The position numbers and the translations under genes were made by a program. Shown here one piece after another: positions 23,408 through 36,293 of a stretch of 64,000 nucleotides of DNA; positions within the stretch are counted from its first letter, which is position 1; each line of letters opens with the position of its first letter. The stretch comes from Sapria himalayana (lineage: Eukaryota > Streptophyta > Magnoliopsida > Malpighiales > Rafflesiaceae). Below the pieces are notes generated by a model. The model was not told where the DNA came from. It ran no database searches and worked only from the letters and a program-made list of their open reading frames with translations. The stretch is from the NCBI GenBank assembly GCA_029783825.1, contig JAREIK010000531.1, positions 1 through 64,000 on the forward strand, given 5' to 3'.

Positions 23408-26298
23408 TATAGTTAGCTAGCTATATAGGAAAATAGACTAAAAGAAAAATATATAGATAGACAGATAGATAGATTGATTGATTGAAGATAGACAGACAAA
23501 CATATAGACAGACATACAGATAGATAGATAGATAGATAGCTAGCTAGATAGACAAATAGATAGATAGAAAGACAAATAGATAGATAGATAGATAGACACA
23601 TAGAAAGATTTATAGACAGAAAGATAGATTAAAAAATAGATAAATTAGACTCATAGATAGATAAATAGATAGATAGATAGATAGACAGAATGATATATAG
23701 ACAAATAGATAGATAGATAGAGAGAGAGTTGAATAGAGACATTGATAGAATTATAGATAGGTAGATAGTTAGTTAGATAGACATATAGATAGATTGATAG
23801 ATTGAGACATTAATAAATAATATATAGATAGAGATAAAAAGATAAAAAAATAGATAGATACACAAATAAAGATATAGTTAGATAGATAGATAGATAAATA
23901 AACACTAAGATAGATAACATATATACAAATTGATTTATAGATAGATATACAGATACATATATAGATAGATAGATAGATAGACACATAATGTTATGGATGG
24001 ATAGATAGATAAAGATATTGAAAGATAAACTAATAAAGAAATGTTGAGATTGATAAATAAACAAATAGACCTATGGGCATATAGATAGATATATATTTAT
24101 ACATATTGATAGATAAATTGATCTATAACTAGAGAGATAAATAGATATATTCATAGATAGATATGCATATAGACTGATATATAGAAAGTTAGATTGACAA
24201 ATAGAAAGATATATAAAAAGATAGATAGATATAGAGATAGATTTATTGACAAATATGTAGATAGGTAGATAGGTAGATAGGTAGATAGATAGACAAATAG
24301 ATAAAATTATTGTTAGATAGGTAGATTGGCATATGGAAAGATAGGCAGACAGACAGATAGATCAATATATAGATAAAATAATAGATAGAAAGATCGATAA
24401 ACTCATAGCCAAATAGATAGAAAATAGATAGATACATCGATAGATAGCTAGATATATAGATATACATATAAATTGATGGACACTGAGACAAATAGATTGA
24501 TATATAGATATATAAAGAGATAGATAGAAAATAGATAGATCTATAGATAGATAGACACATTTATAGATATTTAAATAAGCAAATAGGTAGATAAGTAGAA
24601 AAGTTAGATATATAGTTAGATATATATATATGGATGGATAGACAAATAGATAAATAGACAGATAGCCAAATAGAATGAAAGACATATAGACATATAGACA
24701 TATAGATAGATTTATTGATAGATAGTCAAATAGCTAGATATATAGATAGATAGTTACTTCGACAAATAGATAAATAGAAAGATAGACAAGTAAACTTATA
24801 ATTATATATATATATATATAGACAGTTAAGTTGATAGGTAGATATACAAATATATATAAAGTTAGATAGATAGATAGATAGACAAATATAAAGAAACAGA
24901 GATGAATAGATAGTCAGATACACACATTGACAATAGGTAGATATTTAGATAGATAGGTTAGTAGAAAGATAGATGAATACATAGCCAGATACACACATTG
25001 ACAATAGGTAGATATTTAGTTAGATAGGTTAGTAGAAAGATAGATAAATAGATAAATTGATACACTGATAGACTAAAAGATAGTTAGATAGTTAGTTAGT
25101 TAGTTAGATAGATAAGTAGAAAGATAGACAAATATATAGATAGTTAGATAGTTGTATATTTATATTTTTAGATAGAGACAGAGATAGATACTTAGATAGA
25201 TAGATAGCCAAATAGAAAGATTGAAAGATAAATAGATAAATTGATACTCAGACATGCAGATTGACATAAAGATAGATAAAAAGATAGATGAACTATTAGA
25301 CAGATAGATAGATACCTATACAAATAGATAGATAAATAGATATATAGAAAGATAGCCTCATAGATAGATAGTCTTAATGATAAATAGAATGATATAGATT
25401 GATAGTTACATAGATAGATAGATAGATATACATATAGATAAAAACACAGACAGATAAATAGATAGATAGATAAATAGATGGATAAATAAATAGATAGATA
25501 GATATATCGATAGATTGATAGATAAATATATTGATAGTCACTTAAATAGATTAGGTGATAGACAGATAGATAGTTAGACAAATAGATAGATACACAAATA
25601 GAAAAATGGATATATAGATAGATAGATGGACACACAGATCTATAGATTAATTAATAGGTAGACAGATTGACATATAGATAGATAGACAGACAGACAGATA
25701 GAAAGATACATAGATAGAGAGATATATTCACAAATAGATTTATAGAAAGGCAGGCATATAGGAAGATAGATAGATATATAAATAGATAGATAGAAAGTTA
25801 GATAAAAAATTGATAGAGATTTAAAAGATTGATAGATAGATAGATAGTTAGATAAACAGATAGACATAGAAATAGATAGATATATAGATAGATATATAGA
25901 TAGATAGACTAATAGACAAATAGAATGAGAGACTTATATATAGAAAGATAGATAGATAGTTAGATATATAGATAAATATATAGATAGACAATTAGATAGT
26001 TAAACAATTAGATAGTTAAACAAATAAATAGTTAGACACATAGATAGATAACAAAACGATAAATTGATAGATAGATAGATAAACAAATAGACATATACAC
26101 ATATACACATATAAATAGATAGAATATAGACATATAGATTGACAAACACTTAGAAAGATAGTTAGATAGATATATAGATAGATAGACAAATATACATTAG
26201 AAAAATAGATAAATAGATATATACATAGATAGATTAATAGATTGATAGACAGATAGACTGATAAATTGATTGAAATATAGATAGAAAGATGGATGGAT

Positions 26299-26340
<42 letters not shown>

Positions 26341-26349
26341 TGATTTAAT
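18743..26349 (-). repeat. Degenerate GATA tetranucleotide array, copy 1
   Basis: Imperfect GATA units with interspersed GACA, AAATA, GATT and TTAG variants. It contains embedded TA runs (for example 22468-22502, 23370-23404, 26299-26334), ATGT runs (19017-19047, 22098-22124) and TTAG runs (25090-25106). Polarity is opposite to the arrays left of 12094. All minus-strand open frames here are S/I/Y/L repeats. Confidence 0.95.
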
Positions 26350-26391
26350 ATATAAATATGAATAAATACACTTGTGTATCTATCTATTGGA
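26350..26391. other. 42-bp junction between the duplicated units
   Basis: These bases belong to neither unit edge. They include ATAAATACACTTG (26362-26374), identical to 13595-13607, and CTATTGGATAAATA (26384-26397), identical to 13588-13601, plus a TATCTAT piece of array-like sequence in the opposite polarity. Confidence 0.8.
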
Positions 26392-27384
26392 TAAATATGA
26401 AGATGTATAAGAATCTATCAAAATAATCCATTATATCGATGTTTTTTGGAATGGAAGTAAATCTAAGTAACTATTGGATAAATACACTTGGAATATTCAA
26501 TTTAGTTTGATTGTTTGTTTAATTTTGATGGTTCATATTTGAAAAGAAACCAATTGTGTCATTGATATTGTTGCAAAAAAATAATAATAAAAATGTATAA
26601 CTATGTGTGCAATCACACATGTAGCTATAATTATAATTAAAACTTATAACAATATATATATATAACTATATGTTTAACTATATATATAACTATTTATAAA
26701 TATTTGTATAACTATATAAACTCTTTATAACTATATTTAACTATATTAGTAACTATGTAAACTATTTTTATAACTATACTTTTAACTATATTTTTAACTA
26801 TATAATAATTTATAACTATATGTATAATTCTATATAAATATTTTTCTAACAAAATATACTATATGTATAATAATATATAACTATATAATTGTATTTTACT
26901 ATATGTATAACTATAAAAATGTTAAATATAACTATATCTTTAACTACATACATATTTATAACTATATATATAATTAAATATAATTATATATAACTCTATT
27001 TATAACTTAATATATTAGAGGTATAAGAATATATAACTATTAATAATTGTCTTTTACTATATGTATAACTACTTTTATAAATAAAAGGATAATAACATAT
27101 AACTATATATAACTTTTTAAAACTATATATATAATTATATATTGCAATGTATAATTATATGTAACTATATTTATAACTATATGTATAATAGTTTATGATG
27201 CCTATATATAACTATGAACTATTATAACTAAAAAAAATATTTTACCAATTTAACTTTAGTAAATGAATTAAATCTATTAATAACTACAGACATAATACCA
27301 TCAAGATTTTAATTTGGAGTTTTCCAACTGATTTAATAATAGATTACCATATGATAATTTTCAAATGATAAGATTACACTCTTT

Positions 27385-27603
27385 TGATTACCACTAGAAC
27401 CAACAAAAGGCTTGGCTGGTCTTCCTGGTGTTGGGAAGCGCACGTTAGCTTCTGAAGTTGTGAGACGCACAAATAAATGGTCCCACACAGATACAGCCTC
27501 ATTTTCTGATTCAAAGCTATTAGACATTGTCACAGTCCTTCCTATGGATGGGTTCCATCTTTACTGATCCCTACTGGATCAAAAAGAGGCTAATATTCTA
27601 TTA
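27385..27603 (+). pseudogene. P-loop (uridine kinase-like) fragment, copy 2
   Basis: Same fragment as at 14503, with the Walker A loop at 27418-27444. An extra A before the GLAG block breaks the frame upstream, so the short open frame of copy 1 is lost. One further substitution is at 27603. Confidence 0.75.
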
Positions 27604-28034
27604 TCTTTTCATGCATTCTGAAATACTTTATTTTTTCCCTCTCTCTCTCTCTCTCCAAACATCATTACTGGCCATCATTTAGATATTTGTTGAAGTTTTT
27701 GTGGTCATCAATCTAGTTAAGTTGAAAAAGACCTCAACATTAATATGTGCTCTCTTTATTAGCTATTTTATACCAAATATTTTTTTTATTAAATTATCAC
27801 TATCACTTCAATTTTTATTTAATATATTGAAATAATATGTTTTCAAGTTTGTTTTTGACACTCTTATTTCGTGCGATTCTGTGTTGTCCCTAATTAGACC
27901 CGTGACTACATTTTATCATTCATCGGTGGAATTAAACTTTTGAATTGTTAAATATCATAATGATTTCTAATGAAATTCAATTAAATGTGTTCATTCTACT
28001 TATTCTCCTTCTCTTGCATGTTCATAGTTTCAAG

Positions 28035-28760
28035 GATGATTACTGGCTGAACATGAGGAACTGGGGCTATTACTAGCCATTTTCAAGGGGCACCTTGGTC
28101 TGCAACTGATACCTAGTGTGGGAGACCACAACACAAAGCCTTTCTTACCGGGACCTGATATTAACAACTTTATTGTTAATGCCAAAAATCCATTCCATCC
28201 CCACGAATGTATTGTCTCCAATACCTCTCTTGCACTACATTACATGAGAAATGGCTGGATAAACCAAAGAGATAAGTTTTTGAACATATTACTTCCAAAT
28301 GCTTCTTATCCTATTCTCAGAGAAACTTATGGAGCTCAACCATTGCAGATTCTACACCCACATGATTCTTTGTAAGATGAAAGGATTTGTAAGATCGATC
28401 AACCAAGCCATGAAAAACAAGATGGCCAACCCAAGAGAAAGCAAAGTGGGGATCCACCAAGAAAATCAAAACTAGAGAAACCATGGAAACCAAAGGATCC
28501 AAACTCCATTCCTATTCCATGTTTGAAAGCTCCAAAGAAATGCTTGGACATGGTCATCAATAGTAATGACATGGATATCTCTGGCATTCCCATACCAGTA
28601 TGCACTTGCACATGCAAGTCTCAACGGTGCTATCGATGGGGTTGAGGTGGCTGCCAATCCGCATGCTGCACAACTAGCACATCGATGTATCCCCAACTTT
28701 TGATTATGAAAAGAAACTGGAGTGAGAATAGCTAGGAGGAAGATGAGTCAAGATGCCTTG
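28035..28760 (+). pseudogene. BBR/BPC class I GAGA-binding factor pseudogene, copy 2
   Basis: Identical to copy 1 in all its stops and shifts as far as I can read, except C for G at 28749 in the last block, which changes RKMSED to RKMSQD. The shared lesions show the gene was already dead before the duplication. Confidence 0.9.
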
Positions 28761-29109
28761 CTATTTGAAGTTTGCAAATTTTACAGCCATTTGTTTTTTT
28801 TAATATTTGGAAGACAAAACATCTAATTTTTGAAGTTTTGTTCATCTTTTTTTCTTTGAATATGAAGTATTTTTATGGAGTGCATATTGTTTTTATATAG
28901 TACATATTATTTTTATGGAGTGCATATTAAATTCTTCTATAGTTATGTTGACACATACAATGAAGTAAAGGTCCTTGCTTCTAACTAAGAGAGGAACCAT
29001 ATGACAGAAGAAGCTATAGGGTTGTTGGACTAATACAATAAATCTAAGCAATTAAAATCACTAGTGCAAGCATATAGAGAGGGAAAGAAATGTTCTATAA
29101 AAGCCACAT

Positions 29110-29255
29110 GAAAGCATGGTGTGATGGAGGGTGGCGGGGCAGAGCAACCCCCTTATAGACCTTGGGACCGGGAGAGAATTCTGGTTGCGGGGAGGTAGGG
29201 TGCGAACATTGATGCGCCAACCCTGGCTCATTGCTTGTCTTCCAGGTTTTCCTCT
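29110..29255 (+). other. GC-rich exon-like piece, unidentified, copy 2
   Basis: Same sequence as 16225-16370, including MEGGGAEQPPYRPWDRERIL and the donor-like AG/GTAGGG. No family recognised. Confidence 0.4.
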
Positions 29256-29505
29256 AAGCGATTTTAGATATATTTTTGAAAATTTAAATAAGATTCGTAT
29301 TTCTTATTAATGTTGTTAGTGATGTTTTGTGCCTTCTTTATGAAGTATAAATGAGATAATACTTTATCTGCTATTCTATAATTATATCTATACCTACTGT
29401 TCTATATCTATAAGACATCCATATATACTATTGTGTATATGTATATATACTGCAATATATATGTGCACATATACTGTAGTATATGTGTACATATATACTG
29501 AAGTA

Positions 29506-29685
29506 TATATGTACATATATACTTAGTATATATACATATACACTATAGTATTATATGTACATATATACTCAGTATATATACATATACACTATAGTATTAT
29601 ATGTACATATATACTTAGTATATATAGATATACACTATAGTATTATATGTACATATATACTATATATAAATATCATATTGATGAG
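29506..29685. repeat. 46-bp tandem repeat of TATATGTACATATA units, copy 2
   Basis: Same units and period as 16621-16800, shifted by 12885. Confidence 0.85.
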
Positions 29686-29787
29686 CATGATGTTTGTGAT
29701 ATTACTTATGTTTTTCTAGGCGTCATGTTCTCTACTTTATCAATTGATACATTGTTCTATTGATAGCTTTTTTGAGGAAGAATTAGC

Positions 29788-30000
29788 ATGTTGTACAGAT
29801 TGAGGCATGCCTGGCACACACAAGTATACTTCGAGAATGATATCGAGGTTATTCATCCTAAGAGTTGCCCTAATAAAAATAACATGGTATATAAGGGCAT
29901 TGTTTGTATGAGGTTATTCATCAAGTATATTATATTTATTTTAGGTTGTGTGATTTTTGGTAATGACCATTTCCATGCATCAATGATTAAGTTGAACTAG
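29788..30000 (+). other. Open frame without recognisable product, copy 2
   Basis: The same 70 codons as at 16903-17115, unchanged. Its conservation says only that the duplication is young. Confidence 0.25.
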
Positions 30001-30190
30001 AAAATAGTGTGTGCATGTGTGTGTGTGAGTATATGTGATTGGACACATATAGTTATACTATATTCTCACCGTATGCATGTATTTTGCATATATACATGCT
30101 TATGCATTTTTAAGTAAATGTAGAGAAATATCTGATGCATACGTGCATGATAGTATCGTTCATTAGTTTTTTTATTACTGAATATTGTAG

Positions 30191-30781
30191 ACAATCTCTG
30201 TTAATCCCAAACCTTTTCTTAACAACTTCACTAGGAAGACGGTCATTGTAAAACTCAAGTGGGGAATAGAATACAAAGGTGAGCTATCTTGTGTTCTTTT
30301 CTTGTGCATTCCATTTTTTTTCTAATTTTTTTGTTTCTTTCAAGTTTCTTTGCTTCAATGGATTCCTATATGAACCTATAGGTGTGCAAAAATTCAATAC
30401 CACACAGCCTGTTATCATTTCAACTTTCATTTCCCTTTTGTTTGGCACTTTCTAACATTCTTATAATTAACCACGGATTGATGAATGAAGCTAGGCAACA
30501 TAGAAGAATATGTTGATGGGCAATTCACTAGAAAACTTGAAAAAAAATCTTGATTTGATAATTTAAAAATAAGCTCATAATTATCGCTTTGTGAGAAATT
30601 TCTAGCAATTAGTAGTTTTTGTTGCATGTGCTAGTCAATCTATTTATTAGCGGCATTGTATTGTGTTCTATTTTTGTTTGTAAATGTAGTATATTATACT
30701 CCATATGTAGGTGTAACAATTTTATTTTATTTGTGTGGACTACTAGAGGACAAAGAACAAGCAGATGCTGACCATGCCTGA
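30191..30781 (+). pseudogene. SmF pseudogene with introns, copy 2
   Basis: The four exon remnants and their introns match copy 1, including the TAG in place of Q after SYMNL and the shift after FTRKLE. Confidence 0.9.
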
Positions 30782-30925
30782 GAGACCTATATGTGTGTTT
30801 TTTAAGCGCAAGATTATTTCTTCTATTGTCTTTGATGGTATGTGTATTTGCATGAAAGTGCATGTGTGTGTGTAAACACACACACACATGCACATACATA
30901 TTTGCACAAGTATACATACATGCAA

Positions 30926-31095
30926 CAGATCGCAAGGTTAAAGAAAGTATTATTGGAAGAGCAGCTAGATACAAAAAGGGCATTGGCAGATAAAAGAAAG
31001 AAGAAGTTAGAGGTAGAGAGGAAATGTAGAATACAACTAAAGGAAGCAATGTAGATGGCCATGGAGGGACATGCTTGGGTGCTAGAACAGTATGT
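30926..31095 (+). pseudogene. KIN-12-type kinesin stalk fragment, copy 2
   Basis: Same as 18041-18210, including the in-frame TAG before MAMEGHAWVLEQ. Confidence 0.65.
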
Positions 31096-31384
31096 AGATC
31101 TTGAAAAGTTGGGGGAGAGAAAGCAACATCAATTTCACGGACAGATTATACTTTATGTACTTTCATTAGATACATTGATGAAGAATAAGATGTAATCAAA
31201 TTTTGTTATGTTTTTGTTTTAACTTTGTAACATATTTTATCAAAATATTTTATTAACTAATTTTATTTTTTGTTAATTATAATTAATGGTTTATAGTTTA
31301 AGTTTTAATTAAATTTAATATAAAAATTTTAAAATATGTAAATAAATTTAATGTAAACAATTAAAAATGTGAAAATAATTATGG

Positions 31385-31627
31385 AATTAAAATAGCTAGA
31401 GATTTTTTCCCACGCTAATTTAACTACGGAATATTCCCTCACTAATTTAGCGAGAGAATTTTAACTCACTAATTTTGCTAGGGAATATATTTACTAAATA
31501 ATTTTTGTGACAAGCAATTCAGATTTAGAAAAAGTTTCATTGTTAATCCATTGTTATATCCACTTTAGTGACGGAAAAAACCCCATTTAGCTAGTGAATT
31601 TTACCTAGTTATTTGGGATTTTTCTTG
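31385..31627 (+). mobile_element. Right end of the second-family CACTA-like element, copy 2
   Basis: Same GCTAG-motif zone ending GGGATTTTTCTTGTA, then TATAAATAC and the array. The missing terminal GTG is therefore older than the duplication. Confidence 0.6.
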
Positions 31628-31893
31628 TATATAAATACATATATATATATATATATATATATAGATAAATTTATCAACAAATAGAAAGATAAATACATAT
31701 AAGCATAGTCATATAGATAGAAAGATTTATAAATAGATAGATAGATAGACATATAGTAAGATATACAGATTGACATATAGACACATGTATAAATAGATGG
31801 ATAAATAGATATGTAGATAGATAGATAAATAGAAATATAGAGAGAAAGTTAGATAGCCAAATAGATACAAAGACACATAGACAGACATATATA

Positions 31894-31929
<36 letters not shown>

Positions 31930-34900
31930 TGTATATGTAAAGATATATAGATAGAAAAATAGAAAATCGACAAATTGAATGATAGACAACTGAATAGATA
32001 GATAGATTGATTGATTGATAGATAAATACATAGAGAAAATGACATGATATATAGAAAGATACATAGATAAATAAATAGATAAATAGATAGATAGACAAAT
32101 AAATATATAGGTAAGTAGATCGATAGATAAGATAATAGAGAGAAAGATAAATATAAAAATATATAATTAAACAAAAATACAAATAGAGAGATAGATAGAC
32201 ATATGATAAATTTGATTTATTGACTGTTAAATAGTCAAATAGATAGATAGATAGTTAAATAGATAGAAAGATAGATACAAAAATAAATAGATAGCCAGAT
32301 AGGCACATAGGTAGATATATAGATAGATAGATAGATAGATAAACAAATAGATATATATATATATATATATGAAGAAAGTTGATAACCAGATAGATAGATA
32401 GGTAGATAGATATATATATAGACAAACAGATAGATTAACTAATATACTAATAGACTGATAAATAGAAAGATAGTTAGATAGATATATAGAAAGATAGACA
32501 TTTAGACAAATTGTCAGATTAAAAGATAAACAACTAGATATATATATAGATAAACAAATAAATAGACAGACAGATATATATATATATATATATAGACAGA
32601 GAAATAGATAGATAGACATATAGATAAAAGGTAAATAGATATAAAAATAAATAGATTGACAAATTGACTGATAGATAGATAGACAGAAAGATAGTAAGAT
32701 ATTTCTATATATATATAGTTAGATAGATATATTGACATATACATATTTAGATAAAAAAACAAATAAATAGATGGACATATAAATAAATAGACAAATAGAT
32801 AGATAGATAGATAGATATATAGATAGATAGTAAATAGAAATATAAATAGATAGATAAATAGCTAAACTAATAGACTAATAAACAACTTGATTGATAGATA
32901 GATATACATACATATAGATAGATAGATAGATAGATAGATAGACACAAACAAATAAATAGATAGATAGATAAATAAATAGATAGATAGATAAATAAATAGA
33001 TATAAAGATAGACAGATAGATAAATTTACAAATAGATAGATAGATGTACATTTAAAGAGATTAACATATAGATAGATAGATATAAATATATAGAATGATA
33101 GTAGAATAGATAAAAAGACAGATAGAAATATAAAGAGATAGGAGGATAGATAGACATAAAGATATATAGATAGATATATAGATTAATAGATAGATAGATA
33201 TACAAATAGTCATATAAATATATAGTCATAGATAGATAGTTAGATAGTTAGATAGATAGATATATAGGTAGATAGTTAGATAGATAGACATATAGGTAGA
33301 TAGATAGACAGATTGATAGATAGCCAAATAGATAGATAAGACAAATAGACACATTAAAAATATGTAGAAGGTTATATAGATATGGCGATAGATAAATAGT
33401 CAGATAGAAAGATAGACACAAAGACAGACAGACAGATAGATAGATTGACACATAAACTGATCGATATAGTTATATATTGACATACAGCTGTCCAAATAGA
33501 TAGGTGGACATATTTAAAAATTGATAGACATAGAGATAGGCAGATAGAATGATAGAAATATAGATATATTGATATATAGATAGATATTTAGATAGAATGA
33601 TAGATATAAATATAAATTTACTAATAGACATATAAAAATATTGAAAAAAAGAAGATAGATAGATAGCTTGCTAGATAAATAGATAGACAAATAGTAGATA
33701 AATACATAGACAGACAGATAGATAGATAAATTAATAGATAGACATTTAGATTAATATTTAGACAAACAGACCGATAGATAGATAGAAATATAATAGATAG
33801 AAAGATGAAGATAGATAAATAAATAAATAAATAGATAGATAGATCAACATATAGACAGATAGACATATAGATAGTCAAGTAAATAAATAGATAGATAGAT
33901 AGTCAAATAGACATAAAAATTATACATAGATAGATAGGTAGATTGAAATATATATGTATATATTTAGATATATAGATAGATAGATATATACATAGATTGA
34001 TTGATTGATTGACAGATAAATAGTTATATATATATACAGATAGATATATAGATAAGTAGATAGATATATAGATAGATATATAGATAGATAGATAAATAGA
34101 CATATAGATAGATAGCCATATTTAGTGATAGATAGATAGATAGATTGAGTGATTGTGAGAAAGATATATAGATAACTAAAAAGATATACAAATAGATAGA
34201 TAGATAGATACATAGATAAACTGATAGATAGATAGATAAATTGATAGAAAGATAGGTAAATAGATAGATATATAGGCAAATAATCAGATATATAGATAGA
34301 TAGATAGACATAGATATATTAGACACATAGATACATAAATATATACAAAAATATACAAATTAATAGAAAGTCATAAAGATAGATACATAGATAAATAGAT
34401 AAATAGTTGAACAGATAGACAAATTGACCAATAGACTAAAAGGCAATTAGATAGTTTGATAGATAGAAAGATAGATTGATTGATTGATTCATATATAGAC
34501 AATTAGAGAGTTAGACAATTAGATAGATAGACAGATATTTAGATAGAAATATAAATTGATTAATAGATTGATTGATAGATAGAAATATATACAGATAGAA
34601 AAATATACAGATAGAAAGATAAACATATAGATAGATAGATTGATTGATTGACTGATAGACAGATAGAAGATAGAAAGATAGAAAGATAAATTGACTCATA
34701 GACTTATAAAGTGATATACTATTATAAAAATAAAGAGATAGATAAATAGATAGATAGGCAGATTGATAGATTGAAAGATAGATATATAGACAAATATATA
34801 GATAGATAAGTAGACAAATAGATTAATAGATAGATAGATAAATATACAGACAAATACATAGATATATAGATAAATAGATAGACATATAGATAGAAAGACT

Positions 34901-35269
34901 AATAAATAGATAGATAAACATATAGACAGATAGACATATAGATAGATGATAAATTGACAGAATGATTGTTAGATAGATGGATATATGTATGTATGTATGT
35001 ATGTATGTATCATGATTGACTGATATACTAATAGATAGAAATAAAGTTATTTGGTTAGATAGATAAACATATAGAAAAATATATAGTTAGATAATTACAT
35101 AGATTAAGAGATAGAAAAATAAATAGACAAACAGAAAGAAATATAGATAAAAAGACAAAAGAAAGATATACATATAGTCAAATAGATAGATAGATAGACA
35201 AATTGATAGATAGATATACAAATAGATTGACATACATATAGATAGATAGTTAGTTAGATAAATAAACAA

Positions 35270-35300
<31 letters not shown>

Positions 35301-35350
35301 AGAAGTTAAATAGTTGCGCAAAATGATAGTTATACAGATCGATATATTTT

Positions 35351-35403
<53 letters not shown>

Positions 35404-36254
35404 AATATATAAATATACAGATAGATATATAAATAAATTGATTGATTGATATATAGATAAATAGATAGATAGAGAGCTAAACAAATAAAATATATAGATA
35501 GATAAACAGATAAATAGAAAGACAAATAGACAAATAAATAAATAGATAGATAAACAAAGAGTCAAATAGGCAGATAGATAGATAGACAGATATAAAGACA
35601 AATTTCTTTGTTAAATTGTTAGATAGACCAATAGAAAATTAACTGATAGACTGATAGATAATAAAATAGATAAATATATATAGATAGATAAATATATTTA
35701 CATATTGATAGACATATATATAGATTGACTCAAAGAAACATAGAGAGATAGACAAATATACATATTGATAGATAGAAAGATACAAAGATAAATAGATAGA
35801 TAGATCGATTGATAAACATACATAAGATAGATAGATAGATTCAGAAATAGACAGATATATAGATAGAAACATAGTCACATAGAGACATACAGAGATAGAT
35901 AGATAGATAGACAGATTGACAATTAGAGTGATAGACTAATAGGTAGTTAGATAGTTTGATATATAGACATAAAGATAAATGGATATATATACAATTAGAC
36001 TATTCACATTTAGATAGATAGACTGATACACAACTACTAAAATAGGTAGATTAAATGATATAAAGAAAGATATAAAGACAAATTAGTAGTGAAATTGTTT
36101 GATAGACAAAAAGAAAGATTGACTGATAGATTGATAGATAATAAAATAGATAGATATATAGATAGATAGAGATATTGACAAATAGAAAGAAAAATAGACA
36201 AATAGATAGATAGGTATGTATGTAGATCATTACGTAGTTAGATAAACAAATATG

Positions 36255-36293
<39 letters not shown>

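Larger units (their letters stand above)
13509..26349 (+). repeat. Tandem duplication unit, copy 1 (~12.84 kb)
   Basis: Shared sequence starts at TAAATATGAAGATG (13509) and ends at TTGATTTAAT (26349). The same order and sequence recur at 26392-39241. I saw five substitutions (14721 G/A, 15864 G/C, 24952 G/C, 25597 A/G, 25730 A/G), a one-base insertion near 14522, and length changes in TA, CT and GATA runs. A full alignment would find others. Confidence 0.95.
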
